DNA of 64,000 nt from Monarcha castaneiventris obscurior (GCA_026261815.1 JAMPIT010000258.1:12701501-12765500), one strand, 5' to 3'. Positions 1 to 13,611 are shown, counted from the first letter of the stretch. Numbers and translations are program-made. Notes: generated from the sequence alone by a model not told the origin.

Positions 1-3000
1 TCCAATCTGGATGAAAACCCTTACAACCCAAATTGAGCCATTGTGTGGCATTATCTCTCTGACATCAGGATACATGCTGTATTGAGACTTGCAATGCTTC
101 ATAGCCAACATTATGGGATGACACGACTAAAATTGAATAAGGAACAGACTTCTTGTAATTAAATTGCAGCTATCAGTGTGAATACCGTCTATCTAATACA
201 CAGCACACAAAGTGAATGGAAGCATGCAAACGTGTTTGTAATGTTTACAGCCAAACCAATTAAGTCTTCAGGTTCCCTATTAGCAGCAATATCACTCATC
301 TGCTCAAGCCATCAGCAGCTTCCTTTGGTGTTCTGTATTCTGACTGCACAAGAGAGGGGACTCTCTATCTGGTTTTGCCCATACCTTCTAACAGCTAATT
401 ATTCCAAAGATAAGTTTATTCCTTCATGCCTAAATTTTAATTATTGTGCTTTCCAGTAATTTTAAGAAAATCGACCCTTAGTCAGTATAAATTGTCATAC
501 CTTTGCTGATGTCAGTACCAATTCCTAGTATCTGTGAACCTGGCCCAAGGCCACAACTTTTAAATTACAAGTTTAGACAAATGCAACCACATTCCAAGAA
601 CTGATAAGAAAATACTAAGCTTAATAAAGTGAAAACAACATGTTTTACATACATTAGGATTTGAACATTATACAGTTCATTAGTAACAACAAAGTGATAC
701 AGATCCTACATCACTATGGTCACTATCCAGCCTATATAAATAGCAAAATATTTTCTACTATAATGAGACCATTTATGAAAGTTGTCTCCTTCTGTTCTTC
801 CCCCGCAATTGAATAAAAAGTGCTACCACAAGCAGCCCAGTGAAAGAGGCCAAATTAATATAAATTGTTATCTTCAAATACTTGGAAAGGATAAGAAATA
901 TCAGGATGTCACTGAAAAGCAAATAGATGCAACTTTTAATAATGCTTCAGTATTTGATCTGATCAAGACTATCCAGGCTGAAAGGATCATTTTTGCTTTG
1001 TGGATTTGTGAGAAGTCAAGGTAGGTATTTTGTACACCCTGACTCTGAAAGACAATCCATAGTGAGGTTTAACATTCTGACTGTCATACACTTACTGAGA
1101 GAAGTAGCATTTTCCATCTGAAATCTTCAATGCTTAATACTTTCACCTTGAAATAAAAATAACATTATTGAATTCTGATACTTAGAATAGTTTTAAATGG
1201 CTGGACTATAGGATGTGGAAACCAGACCTTCATCTATTTCAATCAATGCTGAGACGTGTTTAAAGCAACCATTTTTATACAAGGCAAAGCAAGAACCTTG
1301 ATGAAATTTCTACACACTTAGGGAAAAAATTCCTAGACTCAGCTTTCAATTTGCATCATATAACTGAATACAAATAGATATTGTAGCTATCCAATGCAAA
1401 TATTCACCTTACTTAGCAGTTGGCCTAGATAAAAGAAATGAGCAACCTGATTATTTCTGTTTTCCTTTTGCACTTTGATTGTATTTCAAATTGAACCATA
1501 ATACAAATGATTTTTCAACACCGATGATCTCAAAATTATCTATGATCCATTTATTTCAAAATGTGAATGTTATAAAAATTGAAACTTAATAATTAAACTA
1601 CTGGAATTATTTTCTTTAAAATATCTTGTAGGTTTGATTGCAACAAAATAACTAGGATAACTTTACAAATATGCTACAGATTGTACATTTCAGGAAATGG
1701 ATCTGTCAAGCAATTTTGTTGCTTCTTCCTGCAATGTAAAATTGTCTGGTTTATTCACTGTTAAATTAAACAATTATTCTTGCATTAGTGTACTATACTG
1801 GTAGATACTTAGAGGATGACAGCCAAAAAGGGATACCCTCCAAAAATGTTAGTCATAAGGAAGTTTATTTTACACAATTAAATAAATGTGGATCAAGCTA
1901 AACAGTTTGGAAAAAAAAAATTAAATTGCCCAGTGCGTTAATAAATAACTACTTTCTAGTGCACAGAAAATTTAAATGATATGGACAATTCCAGCCATAT
2001 CAGAATATTCAGAATATTCAGGTTTCCTTAAGAATGTGTAGTTAATCTGAGAATAACAGAAAAATGAAGGCATTACATCCTTCACATCTGCTGTTTTCCT
2101 TTATTATTTCCTGTATCTAGAAATAATTTTATTTATTTCTCTATATACCCAATACGGAGTCTGTTCATTTCTCCCATCCTTACTTCACTACCCTTACTTC
2201 AAGCTTCATATAGCATCAAAGCCCATCTGATGTTTTAAGATTGGGAATATTCATGATGAAAAAATGAAAATCTTCTATAAAGATTCTTTAAAGGTTTTGA
2301 TTTTTTTTTTAATATTGTGTATATAATTTCAACCCACTACAAATGAGTTCCTCATTAATTATAAACTTCAATCTTTGATAAATATTATGTTTTAATGAAC
2401 TAATAAGAATGTTTGAGTTAGATATAGAGCACAAAGAATGTGACACGTATTTAATGGTTGTTGTTGAGGCGTGCTCCAAAGAGTTTTCTGTAAAATGTAA
2501 GAACCATGTTGCAAACTGTTTTGCCTGAGGAGCCTTATTAAACTCAAATGATTCAAAAGCATATATATGATGTGTCTGGGTTGGTTACATTAGCCAATAT
2601 AGCGATAGTAGCACCAGGATGTCCTGCAGTAGGCATTCATTACTCCATGTTAATGTGAGGGCTTCAGCTGCAATAGCTCATTTGTCCTGCTAGTGAGGAA
2701 TCTGTTCTTGAACAGAAGGAGAGGCAGACCTCTTTTTGTAGTCCAGGCTAAGGAAAACTTCATCAGACTTCAATAGCCATTCCAAACTATCCTCACTATG
2801 AGCTTGATTTTACTTAAAACCTGTATAAATTTACTGTTATCCATAAGGAAAGAGCACCACTGAGAAAAATGGGCAATTCTACCCTAGTGTTATCTTTGGA
2901 TATGCTAAGCTGATTTTCCAGCTGGTGCAAGTTAAGTTATGGCAGTTATATTAAATGATGCCAATATACACTAATTTAGAATGAGTTCCTTCGTCATTAA

Positions 3001-4179
3001 CATGGGTATTTTAGGAAACTAATTTAGAGCCATACATTATGTAGAGTCTCTTCTCTACTCATCATCTCCCATCTGATATTTGATTAGGATATTGATTTCC
3101 TCTTATTAAAAAAAAAGATATCAACCCACCCACCTCGTATTACCCTCAACATCCTCCAGATGCACAATGCCACCTGGATTAGGAGATTGATTTATTGATA
3201 ATAAACACATTGATCTTCTTTGCCCTTCTCCAAGCTGTAATTTCTCTATCCTTAGTTTTTCCTTCCACGGAAATTTTTAATATTAGCTCCTCTCTGCTAC
3301 TGACACCAGTCTCGTGAGTGCATTCTTCAAAGATTCATCTTCAGTTTTTTCAGTGTTAATTCCTCCACATGTCTTCCCAGCATGCAGTAAGACATAAGTG
3401 CTCATGGTGATATAAGCAGAAGCCTCCCTGCTTGCTGAAGTGTTAATATAAAAAGGTCAGCGCAGGAGTAGATGTGATCCATCCATAGACTTTATGGGAC
3501 ACATCTGAAAGGGCAGGATTAGTCTAAAACAGAATGTCTGGGACACATCTCAAGGCAGCTGCATTGATAAATTGTTCTGTAGATGAGTTTACTTGGTTAG
3601 AAGAGATGTTATGTTACACATGCAGCCAGGTGTTACTAACTGATGGTGATGACATCAGCAGAAATTGCTGAAAATCTACTACATTATAAAAATCCCACAC
3701 AACCCTGTAAAACTAAGGTCCAAGACAAAGAATGAAATTTAGACACTCCATTAGAAAGACACTCTATACACAAAACACTTAATATTTCAAAATGTTATGT
3801 TTTCAATGCTGATCATCATGATTAAACATCCATATCTCTGTAGCACCTAGAGATCAGTTGGGTTACAAGTCTAGTTGTCGTACAAAGCGACAGTCACTTG
3901 ACAAAGACCTAAATCAAGAGCTGTTTCATAGCAATTTCTGAGATTTTATAATGTGTCTTCACTATGCATGGGAGATGAGAGAGATCAAGAGAATGGCACT
4001 ACAACAAAACGTCCACTGATCATGTCTGGAATTACAGCAGGGAATGTGGGGGAACTGGATGGGGTGGTGTTATTGCTATACTCCTTCTCACCAGTATGGT
4101 GATCCTCTGACCCTTTTCTAGCTATTGTCTTGTATTGCCAGAGTGATATAAAGGCATGGCAGTGAGTTTTGAGACGACT
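1..4179. other. non-coding AT-rich stretch, no recognised feature
   Basis: I read both strands and found no coding region, RNA gene or recognisable retroposon. The only small structures are a direct repeat of CAGAATATT at 2001-2019 and short A or T runs near 1912-1920 and 3109. Open frames such as 178-459 and 782-1024 have no protein-like pattern and no family resemblance, and I take them as chance. Exons or enhancers could be hidden here; sequence alone does not show them. Confidence 0.7.
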
Positions 4180-4552
4180 AGGAAGGGCACTGATCTCTTC
4201 TCAGAAGAGGTCACTGATTTTGTCTCTGTGGTGACCAGCGACAGGACCCAAAGGAATGGCTTGAAGTTGTGTCAGGGGAGGTTTGGGTTAGATATTAGAA
4301 AAAAGTTCTTAATCCAGAGGGTGGTTGGGCACTAGAACAGCTCCCCAGGGCAGTGGTGACAGCACCAGCCTACCAGTGTTCAAGGAGAATTGGGACAATG
4401 CTCTTGGGCATATGGTGCGATTCTCCTGTGCAGAGCCAGGAATTGAGCTCGATGAACTTATGGGTCCCTTCCAACCTGAGATATATTCTATGATTCTATG
4501 ATCCTTGCGAGTCCCTTCCAATTCAGGATATTCTATGAGTCTATGATTCTAT
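4180..4552 (+). repeat. CR1 LINE, 5'-truncated, sense orientation, 3' end present with a doubled tail
   Basis: This is the 3' portion of a Chicken Repeat 1 LINE. CR1 elements encode an endonuclease/reverse transcriptase and insert as 5'-truncated copies; only the downstream part is present here. Landmarks in order are GTGACCAGCGACAGGACCC (about 4231-4250), the AGAGGGTGGTTGGGCACT block (4316-4333), a GCTCCCCAGGGCAGTGGT block (4340-4357), TGGGTCCCTTCCAAC (4461-4475) and the octamer-type tail ATTCTATGATTCTATG (4485-4500). These match the avian CR1-E/J/X-like 3' end. A second tail follows directly: GATCCTTGCGAGTCCCTTCC and another ATTCTATG run to about 4550. The 5' boundary is approximate. Substitutions suggest a moderately old copy. 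The frame at 4309-4521 on the minus strand is only a shadow of this repeat. Confidence 0.93.
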
Positions 4553-7500
4553 ATTTTTCCTATGTTCAAACCCAAATAATTCAAAATCATGACTTTTCCA
4601 ACTGTAAATACTCACTTCTCAATTCTTTTTTCTTGTGCTGTAGTTAAACTTTTCAGTAAAAACACATCTGAAGTTAAACTCAAACTGCCATGTAAGTGTG
4701 GAAAAGTATATATATACCAGGAGAGAAGGAAAGGGTTTTTGTTCATCTTCCCTCAAGTCTTATTTCAGGAAACATCCATAATTTGGAAAAACATTTTCAA
4801 CTTTTTAAATCCCACTGAAGTCAATGGAACCCTCAGCATATAATAAATGCTTTTGTAAACAAGGAAATGTTTTTCCTCTATTTTCCTGAGGACAGCAAAT
4901 CTGGCAGAGTCACTATGTCATGTTATTTAATTTGAATAGAAAGATTACTATCTTCATTATAAAAGGCTATACTCTTTGGCAATATGACATTACAATGTGA
5001 ATTAGGCATGTGCTTAATGGCTTTCCTAAACAGCACTTATTCCTGAGTGAGAGTCAATGTGATTTCCCATTTGTGATATGAGATGCCAAACTGAATTGCA
5101 GATTTGTTCTTCAGATTTGGTATCAGGTTTGAGCAAATTTGGGATGAAAAGCATTGCAGATTTTAAAAGTCCATGATGTTGCTTTTCATAGCAGATTATC
5201 AACAGCAAACATCACCAGAGGAACAAGGCTGCTGAACAGGAAAGAAGGTAAATGTTTAGGTTGAACAAGTGATGGTAAGGTAGGTGATGTGACAGTATTC
5301 CTTCAGTACAAGAGAGTTTAGAGCATCAGTTAAGGAACACAAGTTTCAGATCCTAGAAGACCACAACTGAAATTAAAATTTAAAAAGTAAAAAAGGTATA
5401 GAAATTAAATTGTCAATGAAATGAGATACACAGTACTTCATAAATATACACTTCCACACAGCAGACAGAAAACTTCTATGTTTTAACACCAACTCACTTA
5501 TTCTGAGATGCATCATCATGTAGCAATGTGGTAGTTTTTCCCCCTGGTATTCACGTAGATGAGATTTTAGTTTCCAGAATATTTACATAGAATGTTCTTT
5601 AATAACGTTCTTGTTCTGAATCAAATCATTACATTGCATGTGCTGTCTCATAGCATGAGATAACTCACTGATGTAAATATTCGATATAGTTTTCTGTTCA
5701 TTCTCAACATATTTGATTTCAGTCTTGATTTTGGGTAATGTTTTTAGCATTTGATATCACCTTCACTATTCCAGAAATGAATTCCATAAGTGTCCCTAAA
5801 ATTCAAGCTGTGATTTCACTTAGCAAATTATGAAAACATCTCTGTTACCACTTGCAGACACATACATATGCACACACATATACAAAAAGAAGTACTGTAA
5901 AAATATATATTTCACATCAGTGAGTGCATGGAAGTCGGATATTTTTAGCAGAGAGTGGACCTTTCTCCAATGCAGAACTATTTTTACAGTCCTTTCATAA
6001 TAATAATAGGTTGTTCAGCTGATAACAGAAATGTAAAAAATTTTAAAGATTCAGGAACTTCTGATCAAACAATAATTTACCTTCAAAAATTACTGCGACT
6101 GAGGGTTGCATGTCTGTTCAACCAGGAATTCTTCTTTTTCTAATACCTCCAAGCCCAGTGCTCTTGCTAATAATCTTAAGATTCTTTGCCTTTCTTCGAT
6201 CCAAACCTCTTGTTCCATATTGATCTACAAGACAGTATTTATTAACATGTTTGCATCTGCGGCAGTGTGTCAGCAGAAATCTCTTTGTCACTAGAGGGCA
6301 GCCAGCATCTTCTGGAGAGCCAAGAGAGCTCGTCATGGAAATCAAGTTCTGACAGTAGTCGCAGAGGACATGATTCTGGATCAGTGGGCTGTGTCTCAGC
6401 TGTACTAATTTTCAATAGAAGTAATTAGCAGCATTCCGGGATTTTATCTGGGGATCAAATTATGGCTGGCTGGCTCTTCCAAAGGCAGAATATGAAGACT
6501 TGTGAATGTGGACTTACCAATGACTTAAAGAACCAAAATTTGGAGGTTAATGATGCTATAGAGCCAAAAAGCCCTCCTCCATTTTTATGTGAAGGAAATT
6601 TCAGAGCAGGTTGGTGGAATGGGAGCATTAAATGTGGTCAGAATATTCCTGGAAGCCCAATCCCATCATATGTCTCCTACAAGATGGGCAAATAGAGAAT
6701 AATGTGCTTGTGTTTGCTGCTGAGCACCCTTTGCTGACCATAAGTGGGTGGGTATAAGCTGGTGAATGAGTCAGAGAAGTGATCAAGTTTAGCTCTGAAA
6801 TTCTCACACCCTTTCTGGTATCTGGCATCAGGACAGAGATTCATCTTACCCCTTTCTGGGGAAGTGATTTGCACCCAAGTAAGTACCCAGGCTTTCCTCT
6901 TGCCCAAAGCTTCACACTGGCTGTGGTCAGCTCTTGCAGTTTGACCCTTAAAAAAATCCTGCATGGCTAGGAGAGGAGTCTCATGGCCTCCTTAATTCTT
7001 TTCAAACTGTACATTTCCTTCAGTGTATCTGTACAAAACAATCCTCAGTTTTTCATGCTCCTGATATGAATAAATAAAGAAGGATTAAAAAAAGCTGCTT
7101 AGTTAGAAACCTATACTTACAGCTCTCTTGCTTTGCACTACTGATAATGTTTTTTCACATTACAATCATATTGCAAGGTATTAAATAGTTTTATTGCTAT
7201 ATGCTGTGCCAGGCTGCTCACACTCCATCCCAGATGCACAAGTATGTGCATGAACAACAGAGGACTTGACAAGATAAATAATGCTACATGCTTGCACATC
7301 AGAGACCAAAATTAAATCTGTGTCACATCAGAATCGAGCATGGCTAATCTGAAAATCTGCTTTAAACTCTCATTAAGCTCAACTTCTGAAAATCTAAAAT
7401 ATACATCACCTTTTTATACCCAGCAATAAGAAAGGCTTGAAACTTTTACATCTTGTGAAGTAAGGATTAAATATATTTAAAATTAGTAATGCAGGCTGAA

Positions 7501-10500
7501 GTGAAAGGAGAAAATCAACATATCATATACACATACACATATATGTAAGTAAAGTCCTTGCAAAGAGGATGATCCCACGTGTTGTTTTTCTTTTTTCATG
7601 AAGACAGCATAATGGAGTACATCATACTGAAAGTGAACACACGCTAAAATGGTTGGACTAGGATAGAGTGGGATGCAACAATTTCAGAGAAAGACATAGT
7701 ATTTGGTTTTGTATTCTTGCCAGTGAAATTAGTCAGGAACTAATCAGCATTTCATCTGGGTGGAAATGGGGAGGGAGAGGTGATTTTGCACCCTGCTCAC
7801 ATTCTGCATTTCCTGCCCTTGATATGCAGTCTGTCTGGAGAACAGAGATCAGGCACCTCCGCAATTCTCTAGAGTAGTGGAAGCATAAGGGTCTCCACAG
7901 CTGAAACAAGAACAATATTCCTTGTGTGGGAAAATCCAAGCCTCATCAAGACCTTCACTCCCCAGTTTGAGTTCCAAGCCTCCCCTCCAGAGCAGCCCTA
8001 GGTCCAAAGGGAGGCCTTTACTGTGCAGCTGTGGTGAGCCTGAGTCTTCCACAGAAGCCAGGAGGAAAGCACGAGTTTCCTTGGGGGATTTTTGTGATAA
8101 AGTCATATCTCCCCATATTTGCACAAGCAACTTTATCCTGGGAATAAGGTGGCAGGGAAGAAGTTCCAGCATTGGAGCAGCACACAGACATGCACACTCT
8201 TTCACTTTTAGAGGGACAGAGCCCTTCCCTTCCACCCAGGCAGAGCTCCCTTATGCCAAACCCTGACTTTAATTCCTGACACACTTCAAAGCCCTAGAGA
8301 AGAGGAATACTTCTATGGCAATAACCAGTAATTCAAAGGAAGAGTTATTTAAATTGCTTGGAGAATACTGCAAGAGTGAAGGGTAAAGTCCTACTTGCCT
8401 TAAAAGAAAAGCACAAAGAAAGCACTTGATAAATAATTTAACTGACAAGAATGTGAAAGAAATTTTCATATATTTGTCTGTAGTGCTATGGAGTGGGTTC
8501 CAGCATTGAAAGGTTCCTGATTAGGGAAAAATACCTCTCTTTGGGAGCAAGACAAAAAGGTTTCACATTAAGTTTTCCCATTGCAGAAAAACAAGCATTT
8601 TATTTATCATTTTAGCATATTATTTTATTCTTGTGTATTCTTTTATTCTTTGCTTTAATTAATATATTATTTAACCTTTCTTTTGTTGTTCTAGAGTTTC
8701 ACATGTGTCTTTTCATACACTGAAAACTCGGAACTTAATACATAATATAAAAGCATGAAAAAACATGTTTGAGATTTTTATTTTTTAATGTGAATCAAGT
8801 CTCACATGTAATGATAAAAGGTAGGGTTAGGAAGTTATTGCATTTTCTATCCAACTGTCAATAAAAAAATTGAGAGAGCTTTATTGTATCTATAATAAGG
8901 AAATGTGAGCAATTCACAGTAATTTCAGTATGAAATCTTTAGTTCTGTTTTTTGTTGTTTTTACTTCAGTGCTCTACAGATTAAAAGAAACACAAATATT
9001 TCAAAAAGTTTTGTCCAGATGCTTCACAACATTTCATTGTCTTCTAATAGAAAAATGTGCTTAAAAACCAGATTCCAAAGTGAAGAAACAACCAATGTGT
9101 GTTTTATTACATCATCATAATGACTTCTTAGTTTATATTTAATCCTTCCACTCAGCCAATAAAGTAATTCAAACAAAGAAAAACCCTTCAATACGAGCCT
9201 CTATGGGTTTCAAAACCATGTGACCCTCTAGACTGGCACCAATATATGAATTAGAGGCTTATGATAAATTAAAAAATCAATGAAGTACATTCTAAATGCA
9301 TTTCATAAAATTTAATTTACACGTGTATTAGAGATGGGCATAGGCTTTCCAAAAATGCTTTGGGCAGCTGAAAAATACAATACATTCCTACTTGCCTGTT
9401 ATGTAAATGAACTCTCCTATTTATTTTTACTAATTGCAGACTAGATGCATCTGTCTACATGTTTATCTTTTTCCTGTCCCAGAGACATTATCAAAGTATT
9501 AGTGAATGCCTTCCTCTCTTGATGGAGATAGAAAAAGAATAATACTATAAGTTACATGAATATTTGTGCTAAATATCTGTAAGCTGATTCATTGTGGGAC
9601 TTGGTGTGTAACAATTGTTGCCCTTGAAAATACTGGTCTTAATTCAAGGTGAAAAGCTATAGTGATTGACATAAGATCTTAAGTTAAAGTATGTATAGAT
9701 ATTGACTCAAGATCTTCAGGGTTTTGTTTAGTTCCAAATGGTAAAATTGTTTTTTCTTTTAATATGACCAGGAACTGAAGTGCACTTAATTTGGAAATAA
9801 GATTTGGGTTTTTTCTTTTTAACAAATATTCAATTATATTTACACATAAGTATGTTTAGAGGCTCTATTGGTATAACTACAGCAGGAATTCAGACTCCTG
9901 AGACAGAATAAACACAATTTCACATATAGGGCAAAGATAGCATGATGCTGGCTTAGCTTAGATGGTTTTGAAGTATATCTTATTGCAATGTTTGGATTTG
10001 GGTCAATTATAAGAAAAAGTGTTGTTATTAATATATGCCTGATAAAAACTAACATTTCTCTTGGCACTCAGAGAATAAAATGTTTTAATTAACAAAAAAG
10101 TCTTTAAAATGTAAGTCTGTTCTACGAACTTCGTATTCTTATATGATACTAACTTTAAAAGAAATTTTAGAGATAAGATCTTTATCAAGTGAGATGTTTA
10201 CTTGCTCTCACATGCTACAAATAGCTATACAGCCAAATAAACATCAGATTGCATTATCATATAGATTTCTTCTGTTTTTCAAGTGGTCAGCGTTTTGTGG
10301 TAGCATTAATAGTTATTAGAGATTTAAATGGGCACTCTCTGTCTGTAACTGATCGACAAGATCAATAATTTTAAGATCAAATACTAACAGCAGTATGTTT
10401 TTTTCTTTAATCACTGTCTTTTTGTTTTATACCCATGCCTACAGCAAGATCCTGTTTTCTGTATGTAGCCAGAGCTTCCTGCTGTGTGCTGTCGAAAGAA

Positions 10501-11203
10501 TAAGACAAGATGGAGAATCAATTTAAGAAAAAAGCTTTAGTTGACAAAGCTTTGCTGTAGATCAATGGAGTCTTGCTAGTTAAAATATCTTTGGGAGCAG
10601 AGATTTTACAGTCATGAGCTTGGACATAATCAGTTTGGCTTTCCCTATTCCATTCATACAGTATTTTGCCAGATGAAAAAAAAAGTATGCAAATACCAGA
10701 CTCTTGAATGCCTTTTGGCTTTGTTGTGGAACAACAAAAGCAGCTTTAAAATATATTTCCTTGATATACAGAAAATCTAGGCCTTTATTAAACTTGTTCT
10801 TTTAAAGGAGACAGTATTTACTTAAGAGTGATCTTCGTTACAGCAGAGCAGGCAACAGTTTATCCATGGAGAGATGGAATAGCATCCAATTCACAACCTG
10901 GTACTTAGGGGACTTTTTTCATTGACTGATTTAGTCTTTTTTCATTTATTTGTTCCAATATTCATAGCAAACACAGGATGTGTACAAACTGATACAAAGC
11001 ACAAGTCTTCCCTAGCAGACTTATCCTTATATCTGATATTTAGTTAATCAGGTTTCAATAAATTTGCACACCAGCAGTAATTAGCTGTTCTGAAATTCCT
11101 AATGAATTAGATTGAAAATATTATGTAACTTTTTTGCTTAAATACACATTTAGAATGATTTAGAAATAATCCAATCAATTTCATGTATGCTGTTAAATCA
11201 TTC
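4553..11203. other. non-coding stretch with weak ancient-repeat traces and simple repeats
   Basis: No gene is recognised. CACTGAAGTCAATGG at 4813-4827 and GGCATGTGCTTAATGGCTTT at 5006-5025 resemble motifs scattered through amniote genomes as remnants of old repeats. CA/TA-rich simple sequence lies at 5858-5884 and 7525-7546. The part from 7849 to 8284 is relatively GC-rich and is open in several overlapping frames on both strands, the longest 128 codons on the minus strand; none resembles a known protein. I see nothing else that I can support. Confidence 0.65.
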
Positions 11204-11301
11204 AGGACAACACTCTCAGGCACATGGTGTGACCCCTGGGGATGTCCTGCAGAGGGCTAAGTGTGGGTCCCTTCCAACCCATCATATTTTGTAATTCTGA
11301 T
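11204..11301 (+). repeat. short CR1 LINE 3' end, sense orientation
   Basis: About 100 bases match the last part of an avian CR1. The segment starts with GGACAACACTCTCAGGCACA, continues with TGGTGTGACCCCTGGGGATG and GTCCTGCAGAGGG, then TGGGTCCCTTCCAACCC and a decayed tail (TTTTGTAATTCTGAT). The CTCTCAGGCACATGGTGTGAC string is typical of CR1-E-like families. The copy is strongly 5'-truncated, as most CR1 insertions are, and seems to lack a short internal piece between the GTCCTGC block and the TCCCTTCC block. It has no coding content. Confidence 0.88.
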
Positions 11302-13384
11302 TCCTCATTGAAAAAAAATCACAAAACATTTCAGCTCTATCACCTAAAAAAGAAATGTGCACTTAAATTACTTAGAAACAAATCAACCCTGCAGCTGGTT
11401 TGAAAAATGAATGGTTTGGTACAGAGCTTATCAAACTTTCATGTAAGTGTATAGTAGACACCAAGCCCATTACACTGAAAATGTCTTTCTTAGATGTTTA
11501 GGAATTATATCTGGATTAAAATATTGTCTATACATTTTATCTGTGGAGAAGTTTGTGATTCAAAGTGTGGCATATTCAAAAAGGGAGCAAGAGAAATGGA
11601 TTTTTAAGAAATCAGAAAACAAAACAAAATACATATTGTATGCATAAAAGCATTGTTAAATTCTGGAAAGATTTCCAAATGTAACTGGTAATTTAAAGAC
11701 TGTCCATTGTGGGGCAGAAAAGAAGAGATAATTTAAAGGTGTCCAATTCACAGGAAGATGAGACTGTTCCCCTTTTGAAAATCAATCTCTTAGCAGACAT
11801 TTTTTCAAAGTTGGGTCTCTAAAATTGCTAATTCCTACCACAGCCTTGTCTAGCAGTTAGCATTAATCACTGCAGTCCATATCCCATTGGTCTCTGAGTC
11901 TGCTACAGAGTTTACTGTGTCTGTGAGAATTGTGTCTTTTGAATGAAAAAGGATGCTGTGGACTCCGAAATACCGTGTTTCTGGCACAATGTATTACTTC
12001 AGACCCAGCTCTGTTCCTGTGAGCAATATGAGAGCATTGATAGTTAAAAGGCCTCTGCATTTAAAGTGAGCATCTATAATTCCACTGAAAAGGCAGTTAA
12101 AATTTTAGGAGAATGTCAAAATAAGGGAAGTAGAAATATTTATATAGAAAATGTTTTCCCTATTTCCACAAGTAATTTCACTTCAATAATGTTAACATGT
12201 AAAATTGAACTGCTGTCATTGAATGGGCCAGAATATGCCTACATGTGTGTGCACAGATTTGTATATATGGGTGCTAAAGCAGTTACAGGTTATTTTTAAA
12301 TTTTTTATGTCCTTAGAGTGATCATGACTCACCTGGAGCTCTCTGTACCTACTTTATCTCAAACCTATATGGCTTGGAGCAAACTAAAACAGAGGCAGTG
12401 AGATGTCATGCAAACACATTGTGTTGGCACCAAAGAGTGCCTGCAACTATATCATTTTATACTGGCAAATTATCAAACCATTCTCTGCCTTCCCACATCA
12501 GCTTCATCTGGATCAACCAGCCAACTTAATCGTTAGCAACCTCCTTGGAAGAATATGTGTTACATCCAAGAAAAATCATTTATCTGTACACAGTACATCT
12601 TCTTTTTTTTTTTTTTTTAATAATGCAGGACATAGAGGAAAGAGTTGCACTAGTTTTTATTACTGAAAACACAACTGCAATTCTGCCTCTAGGTGGGCCT
12701 TAGATCTTTACTGAATGCAAATATGACCATGAGGGAAACATCTGGGTTTCCTCCTTATATAGCAAGGTCTCACTGAGCGCACATTTACAGAACTGCACAG
12801 GTATAAAATAGGTATTACGAGCAATATTTCTCTTACGACATGAAACCTAACAGTGAAAAGGAGTGCATACAAAAATATCATGAATCCCTTGGTGTTTGGG
12901 TCTTCACACTGTCAAAAGGTTTTCTGCAGAACTAGAGATTCATTAAAAATAGAGTCACTAGTAATTTCTTTGACAAAGAGACTCTCCTGCATAAATTAAT
13001 GATGCTCTCTTGTATGCTTTAAGCCTGTCCTCCAGGAACAGTAGAAGGAGCCTGCAAGCCACGCAGCATAGAAGTAACAGTAAAGGTGCAAATTATATCT
13101 CCCATTCATCTTAATGATGTGTTAACTTCTAACCCTAGTTGGGACCATTAAAATACTAGATTCTTTATGTGGAGCTGTTGAAGAACTACCTTAACCCTTG
13201 CATTGCCTTGGCATCAGATCTGCTAGTGTGCTTGTTCATTACACAGCATATATTTTTATTATCATTATTGTTACTACACAATATACATAAGTAAAGCCTT
13301 GAGAGAAAAAGTGAGCTATGAGTTAAACAAATTGTCCTCTTCAAGATAGCAGTTTTAATAAATTGCAAAGAACTTTCTGAGGAA
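11302..13384. other. non-coding stretch with a poly-T run
   Basis: No gene or retroposon is recognised. A 16-base T run occupies 12603-12618. Short chance frames lie on both strands, for example 11447-11647 and 12403-12666, and none looks like a protein. Composition is AT-rich and CpG-poor like the surroundings. Confidence 0.65.
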
Positions 13385-13611
13385 TCGAGGGGTAGTGTTC
13401 TGATAAAGCAGTGAATTGGGAATTTTGGATGCTTTCCTTGCTGGTGGATATAAAGTTCTGCTTATGACCTTGGGAAGGTCACCTGCTCCCTCCTTACCCT
13501 CATTTGAGACTATGCTCATAACAAAAAGAGTCAGAATAATAAGTACTCCAGCACAATTTACAAGTGTGCTGTGGGGAAAAATGAGGCTCTAAGTAGCTGA
13601 TGACTGCTGCA
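13385..13611 (+). repeat. ancient MIR-type (CORE) SINE, diverged
   Basis: The order of blocks follows the MIR consensus: GATAAAGCAGTGAATTGGG (about 13401-13419, the segment after the tRNA-like head), TGCTTATGACCTTGGGAAGG (13459-13478, equivalent to the TGACCTTGGGCAAGT block), CACCTGCTCCCTCCTTACC (13480-13498), then AGTCAGAATAATAAGTACT (13530-13548, equivalent to the GGGATAATAATA-type block). MIRs are tRNA-derived SINEs with a CORE domain and an L2-like 3' end, active before the amniote radiation, so a heavily mutated copy in a bird is expected. The recognition rests on remembered consensus, and both boundaries are approximate. Confidence 0.65.

Noticed and set aside
5860..7546. CRISPR-like or phage-like repeats
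   Set aside because: The CA/TA repeats are ordinary eukaryotic simple sequence with no regular spacer structure, and the window is clearly a vertebrate genome.
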